Assembly: GCA_041402005.1 (NCBI GenBank)
Contig: JAWKTB010000004.1
Span: 310,001-374,000 of the forward strand
Direction: 5' to 3'
Length of the DNA stretch: 64,000 bases
From: JAJRXR01 sp041402005
GTDB lineage: Bacteria; Planctomycetota; Phycisphaerae; Phycisphaerales; UBA1924
The position numbers and the translations under genes are program-made. How positions within the stretch are numbered: the stretch's first letter is position 1; the number at the start of each line of letters is the position of its first letter. The notes beneath the pieces were generated by a model, which saw only the letters and a list, made by a program, of their open reading frames with translations, was not told the origin of the DNA and did not search any database. This document shows positions 16,300-24,427 of the stretch, one piece after another.

Positions 16300-17745
16300 A
16301 TGGCGAGCCTCGAAGCGACCCGCGAGCGTCTGGCGAAGGTCGGGCAGGAGCACCTGCTGGCGTTCGTCCACGAGCTGTCGCCCAGCCAGGTGCAGGGCTT
16401 GTGCGCCCAAATCGGCGCCCTGGACCTCGAGCGCGTGCCCGGGTGGGTGGACAAGTACGTCCGATCCGGGAGTGCGCACGCCGCGCCCGATTCGATCGAG
16501 CCGGCGCCCTACTACCCGCACGACGCGGCGTCGGGCGGGCGCCCCTGGAACCGGGCGGGCGCCAAGAGCGCGGGCGAAGCACTGCTGCGGAACGGCAAGG
16601 TCGCCTGCTTCACGGTCGCGGGCGGGCAGGGGTCGAGGCTCGGCTACGACGGGCCCAAGGGGTGCTACCCGGTCGGGGCGGTGACGGACAAGCCGCTGTT
16701 CAGGATCTTCGCCGAGGGGATCCTGGCAACGTCGCGGCGCTACGGCGCGCCCGTGCCCTGGTACGTGATGACGAGCCCCCTGAACCACGACGCGACGACG
16801 GCATTCTTCGAGGCGCACGACCACTTCGGGTTGGACGCGAACGACGTTATGTTCTTCCAGCAGGGCGCGATGCCCAGCTTCGACAAGCAGACCGGCAAGA
16901 TCCTGCTCGCCGAGAAGCACGCCGTCGCGACCAACCCCGACGGGCACGGCGGGGCGATCCGGGCGCTGGCGGTCTCGGGCGCGATCGCGGACATGCGCCG
17001 GCGCGGCGTCGAGCATGTCAGCTACTTCCAGGTGGACAACCCCTCGGTGCTGGTCGCCGACCCCGTCTTCCTGGGCCTGCACGCCTCGGCGCCCGACTCC
17101 TCGGGCGAGTTCTCGAGCAAGATGGTCCCGAAGGTCGCGCCCGACGAGAAGGTCGGCGTCTTCGGCGTCGTGGACGGGACGCTCCAGGTCGTCGAGTACT
17201 CAGATCTGCCGAGGGAGCTCGCCGAGGCGCGGGACGCCTCGGGGCGCCTCAAGTTCCTATGCGGGAACGTCGCGATCCACGCCGTCGGCGTCGCGTTCCT
17301 CGAGAAGCTCGCGGGCGACCCCGACTTCGAGCTGCCCTTCCACCGGGCGATCAAGAAGGTCGCCCACGTCGATCCCAAGACCGGCGGGCGGGTCGAGCCG
17401 AGTGAGCCCAACGCCGTCAAGCTCGAGAAGTTCATCTTCGACGCGATCGGGCTGGCGCGGGGCTCGATCATCTATGAGACGGACCGGGTGGAGGAGTTCG
17501 CGCCGGTCAAGAACGCCGAGGGCGTTGATTCGGTGCACTCGAGCAAAGCGCTGCAGACCGAGCGGGCCGCGAGGTGGCTCGAGGCGGCGGGGGTGAAGAT
17601 CCCGCGCGATGGGTCCGGAGCGTGCGAGTGCCTGCTGGAGATCAGCCCGCTGACGGCGCTCGATGCCGAGCAGCTCGGCGAGCGGATCCGGGCGGGCGAG
17701 GTCACGCCGGGGGCGATCCGCGCGGGCCAGCAGGTCGCCTTGTGA
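16300..17745 (+). CDS. UTP-dependent sugar-1-phosphate uridylyltransferase (UAP1/UDPGP family)
   Basis: 481 residues from ATG 16300, with AGGAGG 8 nt upstream. The nucleotide-binding loop VAGGQGSRLGYDGPKG (~residues 107-122) is the family signature, and later segments YFQVDNPSV and KLEKFIFDAI match UDP-N-acetylglucosamine pyrophosphorylases of the eukaryotic UAP1 type. The expected reaction is UTP + sugar-1-phosphate to UDP-sugar + pyrophosphate; GlcNAc-1-P is the best guess but a hexose phosphate is possible. Bacteria normally use GlmU for GlcNAc, so this is a distinct route. The stop codon overlaps the start of the hydrolase gene. Confidence 0.85.
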   Translation: MASLEATRERLAKVGQEHLLAFVHELSPSQVQGLCAQIGALDLERVPGWVDKYVRSGSAHAAPDSIEPAPYYPHDAASGGRPWNRAGAKSAGEALLRNGKVACFTVAGGQGSRLGYDGPKGCYPVGAVTDKPLFRIFAEGILATSRRYGAPVPWYVMTSPLNHDATTAFFEAHDHFGLDANDVMFFQQGAMPSFDKQTGKILLAEKHAVATNPDGHGGAIRALAVSGAIADMRRRGVEHVSYFQVDNPSVLVADPVFLGLHASAPDSSGEFSSKMVPKVAPDEKVGVFGVVDGTLQVVEYSDLPRELAEARDASGRLKFLCGNVAIHAVGVAFLEKLAGDPDFELPFHRAIKKVAHVDPKTGGRVEPSEPNAVKLEKFIFDAIGLARGSIIYETDRVEEFAPVKNAEGVDSVHSSKALQTERAARWLEAAGVKIPRDGSGACECLLEISPLTALDAEQLGERIRAGEVTPGAIRAGQQVAL

Positions 17746-18587
17746 GCGAGGCGATCGGCATGGACGAGCGTTTCAGCAGACTGCCCCGATCGTTGGAGGA
17801 GCGGACGCGCATCGTGGAGCTGGGCGAGACGCGCGTGCCGGCGCTGATCGCCCACCCGGACTGGGAGACGCCGGCGCCCTGCGCGATCTGGCTGCACGGC
17901 AGGACCGCGTTCAAGGAGCTCGACTCCGGGCGGTACCTGCGCTGGATCCGCGCGGGGATCGGGGCGTGCGCGATCGACCTGCCCGGGCATGGCCAGCGCG
18001 CCGACGGCTCGGCGGAAGACCCCTCGCGCTCGCTCGACACGCTCGAGCAGCTCCTGCCCGAGATCGACCAAGTCGCCCGCGCCCTCACCTCCGGAGAGTA
18101 CGCCCGGGTGTTCGACGCGAACCGCCTCGCGCTGGGCGGGATGTCCCTCGGCGGGATGGGCGCCCTGCGTCGCCTGTGCGACGAGCACCCGTTCGCGTGC
18201 GCGGCGGTCGAGGCGACGAGCGGGTCGCTCGCCGATCTGTACTTCCCCAAGGGCGGGGCGGGCGGGGCGCCCTGGACCGTGACGCACGACCCCGAGCGCG
18301 TGCGCCGCCTGGACCCGATGGAGCACCTCTCCGGGTGGGCCCCGATCCCGCTCCTGGTGCTGCACTCGGAGACGGACCGGATGGTGCCGTGGGACGCGCA
18401 ACGTCCGTTCGTCGAGGCCCTGCGCGAGCGGTACGAGTCGCTCGGCGCCGACCCGGGGTGGATCGAGGTCACGACCTGGCCCGAGACGGGCGCCCCGGGC
18501 GAGCATCTGGGGTTCGGGCGGTTCGCCAACGACGCCAAGAACATCCAGACGGAGTTTCTCGGGCGTCGTCTGGGCGCCCAGACCTGA
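17742..18587 (+). CDS. Alpha/beta hydrolase (dienelactone/esterase-like)
   Basis: 281 residues if started at GTG 17742, whose first bases overlap the upstream stop (GTGA), implying translational coupling; ATG 17760 is an alternative six codons in. Ser135 sits in the nucleophile elbow GGMSLGG, an Asp lies in SETDRMVPW and a His in PGEHLGF, giving a full triad. IWLHGRTAF supplies the oxyanion region and IDLPGHG the usual strand-loop. There is no signal peptide. Substrate unknown; coupling to a nucleotide-sugar enzyme hints at a sugar-ester or lipid substrate, which is inference only. Confidence 0.82.
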   Translation: MSEAIGMDERFSRLPRSLEERTRIVELGETRVPALIAHPDWETPAPCAIWLHGRTAFKELDSGRYLRWIRAGIGACAIDLPGHGQRADGSAEDPSRSLDTLEQLLPEIDQVARALTSGEYARVFDANRLALGGMSLGGMGALRRLCDEHPFACAAVEATSGSLADLYFPKGGAGGAPWTVTHDPERVRRLDPMEHLSGWAPIPLLVLHSETDRMVPWDAQRPFVEALRERYESLGADPGWIEVTTWPETGAPGEHLGFGRFANDAKNIQTEFLGRRLGAQT

Positions 18588-18685
18588 GAGGCGATCCGAG
18601 GGGCGCCACCTCCTAGCCTTTGAACGGAAGAAGGAGACGGGCCCGCGGGTTCGCCCGAAGGCTCGACACACGACCGGAGGCGCCC

Positions 18686-20047
18686 ATGCGCACGCTGAAG
18701 TTCCTTTTCGTTCTCGCACTCGTCACGCTCATCGGCGCCCCGGCTCTGGCGGCGCCACCGACCGAGGCGCAGATCCAGGCCGCCCTCGACGACTACGCGG
18801 CGCTGACCGAGTCGGTCCGCACGTTCGAGCAGTACGAGGCGGCGATGACCCAGTTCACCGCCAAGCACCCGGAGGTGATGAACCTCCAGGAGCTGGACGC
18901 GCGGACGATCGAGCGGCTGTCACCCATCCTGACCTCGACCGAGGCGCGGGCGCGCGACGCCCTGGCCCGCTTCGCCAAGCTCGAGGCGCCCGACACCATC
19001 GACGGCGTCGTCGCGATGGTCAACGCCTCCTACATCGACACGCACCTCGAGCGACGCCTGCCCACGCCCGAGCGCCTCGCCTCGATCATGCGCCACCCGC
19101 GCCTGCACGAGGCGCTGTCGTCGGGGTACGGCGTCGGGCTCTTCGAGCTGCTCGCCTACTTCGGCGAGTTCCGCCCCGAGGGCCTCACCCCGGTCCGCGA
19201 CGAGGTGCTCGCGCTCGACTCGGTCTTCACGGGCGACGCGCCCGTCGAGATCGTGCTGAGCGGGATGGACTTCATGGGCGCGGCGGACGCCCTGCTGGGC
19301 GACTCCCCCGAGGACGCGGCGACGCGCGAACGCCTGCGCGCCCGGGTCGCGGGCGCGATGCGGGCGGTCCGGGGCGGGGTCGACGCAAGCACCGAGCCCA
19401 TGCTCGCCGAGATGCTCGACGACGCGATCCTGCGCACCGACGGCGCCTACGCCCGGGGCGAGCTGCTCGGGCACGAGGCGCCCGAGCTCGACTTCATCTG
19501 GACCTCGGGCGACGAGCTCCTCGGCGGGGCGACCAAGCTCTCCGACCTGCGGGGCAAGGTCGTCGTTCTCGACTTCTGGCATACCGAGTGCTCGGTCTGC
19601 ATCGCGACCTTCCCCAAGGTGCGTGCCCTGGCCAAGCAGTACGAGGGCGCCCCGGTCGTCGTGCTGGGCGTGACCAGCCTCCGGGGTCGGCACGGCAACC
19701 CGGACGGCAGCGTCGTCGACACGGAGGGGAACCCTCAGCTCGAGTTCGACCTGATGCGTGACTACATCAAGCAGCGCAACATCACCTGGCCCATCGTCTT
19801 CACCAAGCAGAGCCTCTTCAACCCCGAGTACGGCGTCGACGCTACCCCCCACATCGCCATCATCGACCCCAACGGGGTCGTCCGGTACCGCGCCCTGCAC
19901 CCCGACATGCCGATGCTCGAGAAGATCGAGAAGATCGACGGGATCCTCAAGGAGTTCGGCCTGCCCGTGCCCAAGGCGCCGGGCGTGATGGAGGGAGGCG
20001 AGGGCGCCCCGGACCAGGCGCCCGCGCCCGAGGACAGCGGCGGTTGA
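18686..20047 (+). CDS. Secreted thioredoxin-like (TlpA/redoxin) protein with N-terminal helical domain
   Basis: 453 residues from ATG 18686 with GGAGG upstream. A Sec signal peptide ends at ALAA (~residue 23). Residues ~25-265 are helical and of unknown family. The C-terminal ~170 residues are a thioredoxin fold of the ResA/TlpA type: LRGKVVVLDFWHTECSVC holds the redox CxxC (C-S-V-C), and VDATPHIAIIDPNG contains the cis-Pro loop. The tail is Pro/Glu-rich. It should act in thiol exchange outside the cytoplasm. Same strand as the MFS and trpB genes. Confidence 0.85.
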   Translation: MRTLKFLFVLALVTLIGAPALAAPPTEAQIQAALDDYAALTESVRTFEQYEAAMTQFTAKHPEVMNLQELDARTIERLSPILTSTEARARDALARFAKLEAPDTIDGVVAMVNASYIDTHLERRLPTPERLASIMRHPRLHEALSSGYGVGLFELLAYFGEFRPEGLTPVRDEVLALDSVFTGDAPVEIVLSGMDFMGAADALLGDSPEDAATRERLRARVAGAMRAVRGGVDASTEPMLAEMLDDAILRTDGAYARGELLGHEAPELDFIWTSGDELLGGATKLSDLRGKVVVLDFWHTECSVCIATFPKVRALAKQYEGAPVVVLGVTSLRGRHGNPDGSVVDTEGNPQLEFDLMRDYIKQRNITWPIVFTKQSLFNPEYGVDATPHIAIIDPNGVVRYRALHPDMPMLEKIEKIDGILKEFGLPVPKAPGVMEGGEGAPDQAPAPEDSGG

Positions 20048-20077
20048 CGCTTCGGCGCAGGCGGGCGGGCGGGTCGT

Positions 20078-20083
20078 CATACT
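20078..20083 (+). promoter_or_regulatory. Putative -10 hexamer CATACT, leaderless start of MFS gene
   Basis: Seven nt before GTG 20091. First base deviates from TANNNT. Confidence 0.35.
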
Positions 20084-20090
20084 GCCCGGC

Positions 20091-21410
20091 GTGACGCGCC
20101 TCAATCCATTTCGGAGCCTGCCGAACCCGCGCGAGGTCTGGGCGTGGGGGATGTACGACCTCGCGAACCAGTCGTTCCAGTTGCTCGTCAACACGCTGCT
20201 GTTCAGCATCTTCGTGAAGAAGGTCATCGCGGCGGACGAGGCGGCGGGGCAGGCGCTCTGGGGGCGGATGAGCGCGGCGGCGCTGCTGCTGATCGTCGTG
20301 CTCAGCCCGATCGTCGGGGCGCTCGCTGACCAGCGGGCATGGAAGCGGGAGGTGCTGCTGGCGACCGGGGTCGTCTGCGCGGCGCTGACCGCGGCGCTGG
20401 CGCTGCTCCAGCCGGGGCAGGTCGCGCTCTCGTTCGGCGTCTACGTCGTCGCGGCGGTCGCGTGCGGGCTCGGAGAGAACTTCCTGGGGTCGTTCCTGCC
20501 CGAGATCTCGACCCCCGCCAACGTCGGGCGGGTCTCGGCGGTCGGGTGGACGATGAGCTACGTCGGCGCGGTCGTGCTGCTGGGCGTGACCGCCGCGTAC
20601 TGCTTCGCGCTCGGGCGGTCCGAGGTCTCGCAGGCCAGGCCTCTGTTCCTGTTCGCGGGTGTCTGGTTCGCGGCGGGGATCCTGCCGGCGTTGCTGTTCC
20701 TGCGCGAGAAGGCGGCGCCACAGCCCGGACGCGCCGGGACGGTCGTGGTCGCGGCGTTCGTCCGCCTCGCCGAGAGCGCCCGCCACAGCGCCAGGTACCG
20801 CCAGCTCGTCCGCTTCTTCATCGCCTTCTTCGTCTACAGCATGGGCGTCATGACGATGGTCTACTTCCTCGGCATCATCGGCGACTCGCTCGGCTTCGGG
20901 CTCGGGCGATTGATCGTGATGGCGCTCTTGATCGCGGTCGCGGCCGGCGTCGCGGCGGCGGTCGTCGCACGCGTGCAGGACACGCTCGGGCACCGGCGCA
21001 CCGTCGCGGTCTTCCTCATCGCCTGGATCCTGGCGACCCTGGCGATGGCGGGCGCGAGCCTGCTCGAGCTGCCCACGGGCGCGGTGTGGGGCGTCGCGGC
21101 GCTGGTCGGGATCGCCTTCGGCGGGATCGGGACGTCGAGCCGAGCACTCGTCGGCGCCTTCACGCCCCCGGATCGCGCCGGCGAGTTCTTCGGGCTCTGG
21201 GGGATGATCTACAAGCTCGGCGGGATCGTCGGCGTCGTCGGCTTCGGCTTCGCCTCGGCGCGGCTCGGGCAGGGGGTGGCCCTGCTGCTGGTCGCCGGAC
21301 TGTTTGCGATCGGGCTCGCCCTGCTCATGCGCCTCGACGAGGAAGAGGGTGTGCGCGCCGCGCAGGGTGAGACGCCCCCGGACGCCGCGGGGGAGGCGCA
21401 ACCCGGATAG
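20091..21410 (+). CDS. MFS transporter, UMF1/Atg22-like family
   Basis: 439 residues from GTG 20091. About 12 transmembrane helices are visible. The start VWAWGMYDLANQSFQLLVNT is characteristic of the UMF1 (unknown major facilitator 1)/Atg22-like branch, which has an early AxxAxxS-type first helix. A central cytoplasmic loop follows helix 6. Substrate unknown; Atg22 relatives export amino acids, which is only suggestive given the neighbouring trpB. No Shine-Dalgarno; CATACT lies 7 nt before the start. Confidence 0.82.
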   Translation: MTRLNPFRSLPNPREVWAWGMYDLANQSFQLLVNTLLFSIFVKKVIAADEAAGQALWGRMSAAALLLIVVLSPIVGALADQRAWKREVLLATGVVCAALTAALALLQPGQVALSFGVYVVAAVACGLGENFLGSFLPEISTPANVGRVSAVGWTMSYVGAVVLLGVTAAYCFALGRSEVSQARPLFLFAGVWFAAGILPALLFLREKAAPQPGRAGTVVVAAFVRLAESARHSARYRQLVRFFIAFFVYSMGVMTMVYFLGIIGDSLGFGLGRLIVMALLIAVAAGVAAAVVARVQDTLGHRRTVAVFLIAWILATLAMAGASLLELPTGAVWGVAALVGIAFGGIGTSSRALVGAFTPPDRAGEFFGLWGMIYKLGGIVGVVGFGFASARLGQGVALLLVAGLFAIGLALLMRLDEEEGVRAAQGETPPDAAGEAQPG

Positions 21411-21423
21411 CCCAGCGATCGCC

Positions 21424-21429
21424 TATTCT
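21424..21429 (+). promoter_or_regulatory. Putative -10 hexamer TATTCT, leaderless start of trpB
   Basis: Seven nt before GTG 21437. The intervening CAAGGGC contains a weak AAGGG that could alternatively serve as a Shine-Dalgarno. Confidence 0.45.
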
Positions 21430-21436
21430 CAAGGGC

Positions 21437-22843
21437 GTGAGCGAGCACGACCAGCACGACAACGGCGACGCCCCGGCCCAGACGGTCGCCAAGCCCGAGG
21501 CGCCCCCACGCCTGTCGTCGTACCCCGACGAGCACGGGCGGTACGGCAAGTTCGGCGGGGTGTACGTCCCCGAGACCTTGGTCGCCGCCCTGCGCGAGCT
21601 CGAGGAGGTTTACGCCACGGTCCGTCAGGACCGCCAGTTCTGGGAGCGGCTCTCCGACCTGGGACGGACCTTCATCGGGCGCCCGACGCCCCTGCACCGG
21701 GCGGAGGGGCTGACGCGCCAGGCACGGGATCGCGCGGGCTCGCGCGACCGGGGCGCAACGATCTGGCTCAAGCGCGAGGATCTGGCGCACACCGGGGCGC
21801 ACAAGATCAACAACACGATCGGGCAGGGTCTGCTCACGCGCAAGATGGGCAAGCGCCGGATCATCGCCGAGACGGGCGCCGGACAGCACGGCGTGGCGTC
21901 GGCGACCGCCGCGGCGCTGCTCGGCCTCGAGTGCGACGTGTACATGGGCAGCGAGGACGTTCGACGCCAGCGGCTCAATGTCGTGCGGATGAAGATGCTC
22001 GGCGCCCGGGTGATCCCCGTCGAGGGTGGGTCGCGCACGCTCAAGGACGCGACCAACGAGGCGATGCGCGACTGGATGGGCTCGGTCGAGACGACGCACT
22101 ACGTCCTGGGCTCGGTCGTGGGCCCCCACCCCTTCCCGATGATCGTGCGCGACTTTCAGTCGGTCATCGGACGCGAGGCCAAGGCCCAGTGCCTGCGCCA
22201 CATCGGGGCTCTGCCCAGCGCGGTCGTCGCATGCGTCGGGGGCGGGTCGAACGCCGCGGGGGCGTTCTTCGCCTTCATCGACGACGCGGACGTCAAGCTC
22301 TTCGGCGTCGAGGCGGGCGGGCGCGGGCACGCGCCCGGAGAGCACGCGTCGTCACTCACCCAGGGCAAGCCGGGCGTGCTGCACGGCTCGATGAGCTACG
22401 TCCTCCAGGACGAGCACGGGCAGACCGCCCAGGTGCATTCGGTCTCGGCGGGTCTCGACTACCCGGGCGTCGGCCCCGAGCACAGCTTCTGGAAGGACTC
22501 GGGGCGTGTGACGTACTCCTCGGTCACCGACCGGATGGCGCTCGACGCATTCCTGCTGTGCGCGCGCGCGGAGGGGATCATCCCGGCCCTCGAGACCGCG
22601 CACGCGATCGCCGACGCCCTGCGCATCGCCTCGGAGATGGACCGCGAGCAGCACGTTGTGCTCTGCCTCTCGGGGCGCGGGGACAAGGACGTCGAGGAGG
22701 TCGATCGCCTGGTCGGGATGGAGATCGAGCCCCTCAAGGCGCGCCGTCCGCGCGGGCGCGACGACAAACGCCGCAAGCGCCGCGAGCGCGGCGAAGGCGA
22801 TCGCCCCGACGAGGGCGGCGAGCGGGACGACTCAGCGAAGTGA
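21437..22843 (+). CDS. trpB: Tryptophan synthase beta subunit
   Basis: 468 residues. TrpB condenses indole with serine to tryptophan using PLP. Lys123 in HTGAHKINN binds PLP; ETGAGQHGVA binds the substrate carboxylate and GGGSNA the PLP phosphate; the catalytic Glu of the type is in the expected ETGAGQ region. Core length is normal, but a ~35-residue Arg/Lys/Glu/Asp-rich tail follows the last conserved Gly (residues ~430-468). An insertion ARDRAGSRDRGAT precedes WLKREDLAHTG. trpA and other trp genes are not adjacent, so the operon is dispersed. Confidence 0.95.
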   Translation: MSEHDQHDNGDAPAQTVAKPEAPPRLSSYPDEHGRYGKFGGVYVPETLVAALRELEEVYATVRQDRQFWERLSDLGRTFIGRPTPLHRAEGLTRQARDRAGSRDRGATIWLKREDLAHTGAHKINNTIGQGLLTRKMGKRRIIAETGAGQHGVASATAAALLGLECDVYMGSEDVRRQRLNVVRMKMLGARVIPVEGGSRTLKDATNEAMRDWMGSVETTHYVLGSVVGPHPFPMIVRDFQSVIGREAKAQCLRHIGALPSAVVACVGGGSNAAGAFFAFIDDADVKLFGVEAGGRGHAPGEHASSLTQGKPGVLHGSMSYVLQDEHGQTAQVHSVSAGLDYPGVGPEHSFWKDSGRVTYSSVTDRMALDAFLLCARAEGIIPALETAHAIADALRIASEMDREQHVVLCLSGRGDKDVEEVDRLVGMEIEPLKARRPRGRDDKRRKRRERGEGDRPDEGGERDDSAK

Positions 22844-22850
22844 AGCGTGC

Positions 22851-24257
22851 CTAGGCCGGCGAGCGGGGCGGGCGGGTGACCACGCCCAGGCCCCAGCGTC
22901 CACCCCTGGCGGCGGCGCGCAGGGCGAACAGGCCCACGCCTCCGAGGCTCTTGAGCTTGAGCATCAGGCGGAGGCGGCGCAGCGAGGCGTCGTCGGGGTC
23001 GATCCGCGAGGCCTGGCGGACCCAGTAGCGGGCCCGGAGCCACTGGCCGAGGCGCAGGTGCGCCAAGGCCAGGTTGTGCATCGCGGGCACGAAGCGGGGC
23101 TGGAGGCTCAGGGCGCGCCGGGCGTGCTCGACGCCGCCCTTGACGTCCCCCGCTTCCAGGAGCGCCACGCTCAGGTGGTGATGCGCCTGGTAGTTCTCGC
23201 CCTGCAGCGCGAGGCAGGCCCGGAGCGTGCGCACCGCCTCGTGCATGATGCCGGCGTCGAGCAGCAGCAGGCCCAGCTCATCGAGCGCCCGCGCGTCGAA
23301 CTCGTCGGGGCGCAGACGCGAGGCGCGCAGCTCGAGACGCAGGAGATCCCGCGCCCGGGGCAGGTCCTCCTCGCGCCCGCGACCCAGCAGCAGCCCCGCC
23401 AGGCGACGGCGCGCCCCGGGGTACTCGGGGTCCAGCCGCAGCACAACGTCGAACTGCACGAGCGCCTCGCCCAGGTCGCCCTGCGACTCGGCGAGGTCGC
23501 CCAAGAGCGAGTGCGCCTCGGCGTGGTCGGGCTCGATCTCGAGGACCCGCCTGAACTTCTCGGCCGCCTCTTGCGGGCGGTGCATGTCGACGAGCAGCGA
23601 GCCCAGGTCGAGCAGCGTGTCCACATCGCCCGGGTCCATGCGCAGCTCGCGGAGGTAGAGCTGGCGGGCGCGCTCGAGGCGCCCGGTTGCGGCGTACGCC
23701 TCGGCGAGGCGCGCCTGCACGCGGGGAAGCTCGGGGTCGAGCCTCGCCGCCTCGCGCAGACACCAGACCGCCTTGTCGTGCTGGCCCCGGTCCATCAACG
23801 AATCGGACATCGCGGCGTACAGCTCCGGGTTCTCCGCGTCGACCTGGATCGCGACGTAGAACAGCTCCTCGGCGTCCTCGTGACGCCCGAGTTGCGACAG
23901 CGCCTCGATCCGGCGCGCCTGCGCCTCGGTCGAGCCCGGGTCGAGCTTCTCGGCCTTCTCGAGCCAGTCGAGCGCGTCGCCAGGCTTCCCGGCGCGGATC
24001 AGGTTCACGCCCACCAGCATCGCCGCGTGCGAGTCGGGGTCGGCGGAGAGCTCGAAGGCGTCCTTGAAGGCGGAGGCGGCGTCGACGCTGCGACCCGCGG
24101 CCTCGAGCGTCAGCCCCAGGTTGAAGTGCCACTCGGCCTGGTAGGGATTGAGCGACAGCGCTCGGCGGAGCTCGCTCTCGGCCTCGTCCCATCGGCCGGC
24201 GTCGAAGAGCTCGTGGGCCCGTTCGACGTGATGTTCCGCGTCAAGCCAGTCGTTCAC
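22851..24257 (-). CDS. Tetratricopeptide-repeat protein
   Basis: 468 residues from GTG 24257; an upstream in-frame ATG at 24281 is an alternative and would place GGAAGG inside the gene. About ten TPR units span residues ~5-420, each with the W-L-G-Y-A-F-A-P spacing, for example YQAEWHFNLGLTLEAAGR and AEAHSLLGDLAESQGDLGEA. The C-terminus is basic with a hydrophobic turn (GGVGLFALRAAARGG). No signal peptide, so a cytoplasmic scaffold is likely. It converges with trpB, whose stop is 8 nt away. Confidence 0.78.
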   Translation of the reverse strand: MNDWLDAEHHVERAHELFDAGRWDEAESELRRALSLNPYQAEWHFNLGLTLEAAGRSVDAASAFKDAFELSADPDSHAAMLVGVNLIRAGKPGDALDWLEKAEKLDPGSTEAQARRIEALSQLGRHEDAEELFYVAIQVDAENPELYAAMSDSLMDRGQHDKAVWCLREAARLDPELPRVQARLAEAYAATGRLERARQLYLRELRMDPGDVDTLLDLGSLLVDMHRPQEAAEKFRRVLEIEPDHAEAHSLLGDLAESQGDLGEALVQFDVVLRLDPEYPGARRRLAGLLLGRGREEDLPRARDLLRLELRASRLRPDEFDARALDELGLLLLDAGIMHEAVRTLRACLALQGENYQAHHHLSVALLEAGDVKGGVEHARRALSLQPRFVPAMHNLALAHLRLGQWLRARYWVRQASRIDPDDASLRRLRLMLKLKSLGGVGLFALRAAARGGRWGLGVVTRPPRSPA

Positions 24258-24427
24258 ACGCCCGCGCCTTCCGGGGCCCATTGGCCCCCGCCGCCCAGGA
24301 TCGTATTCGATGGCCTCCCAACCATCAATCTGATCGGCCCTGCTCGCGGGAAGGCTGCACACAGGGGCCTCCTGACGCGTACGCTTTTCGGGCCCGCCTG
24401 ATTGAGGGCTCCCGACGCTGCGCCCGG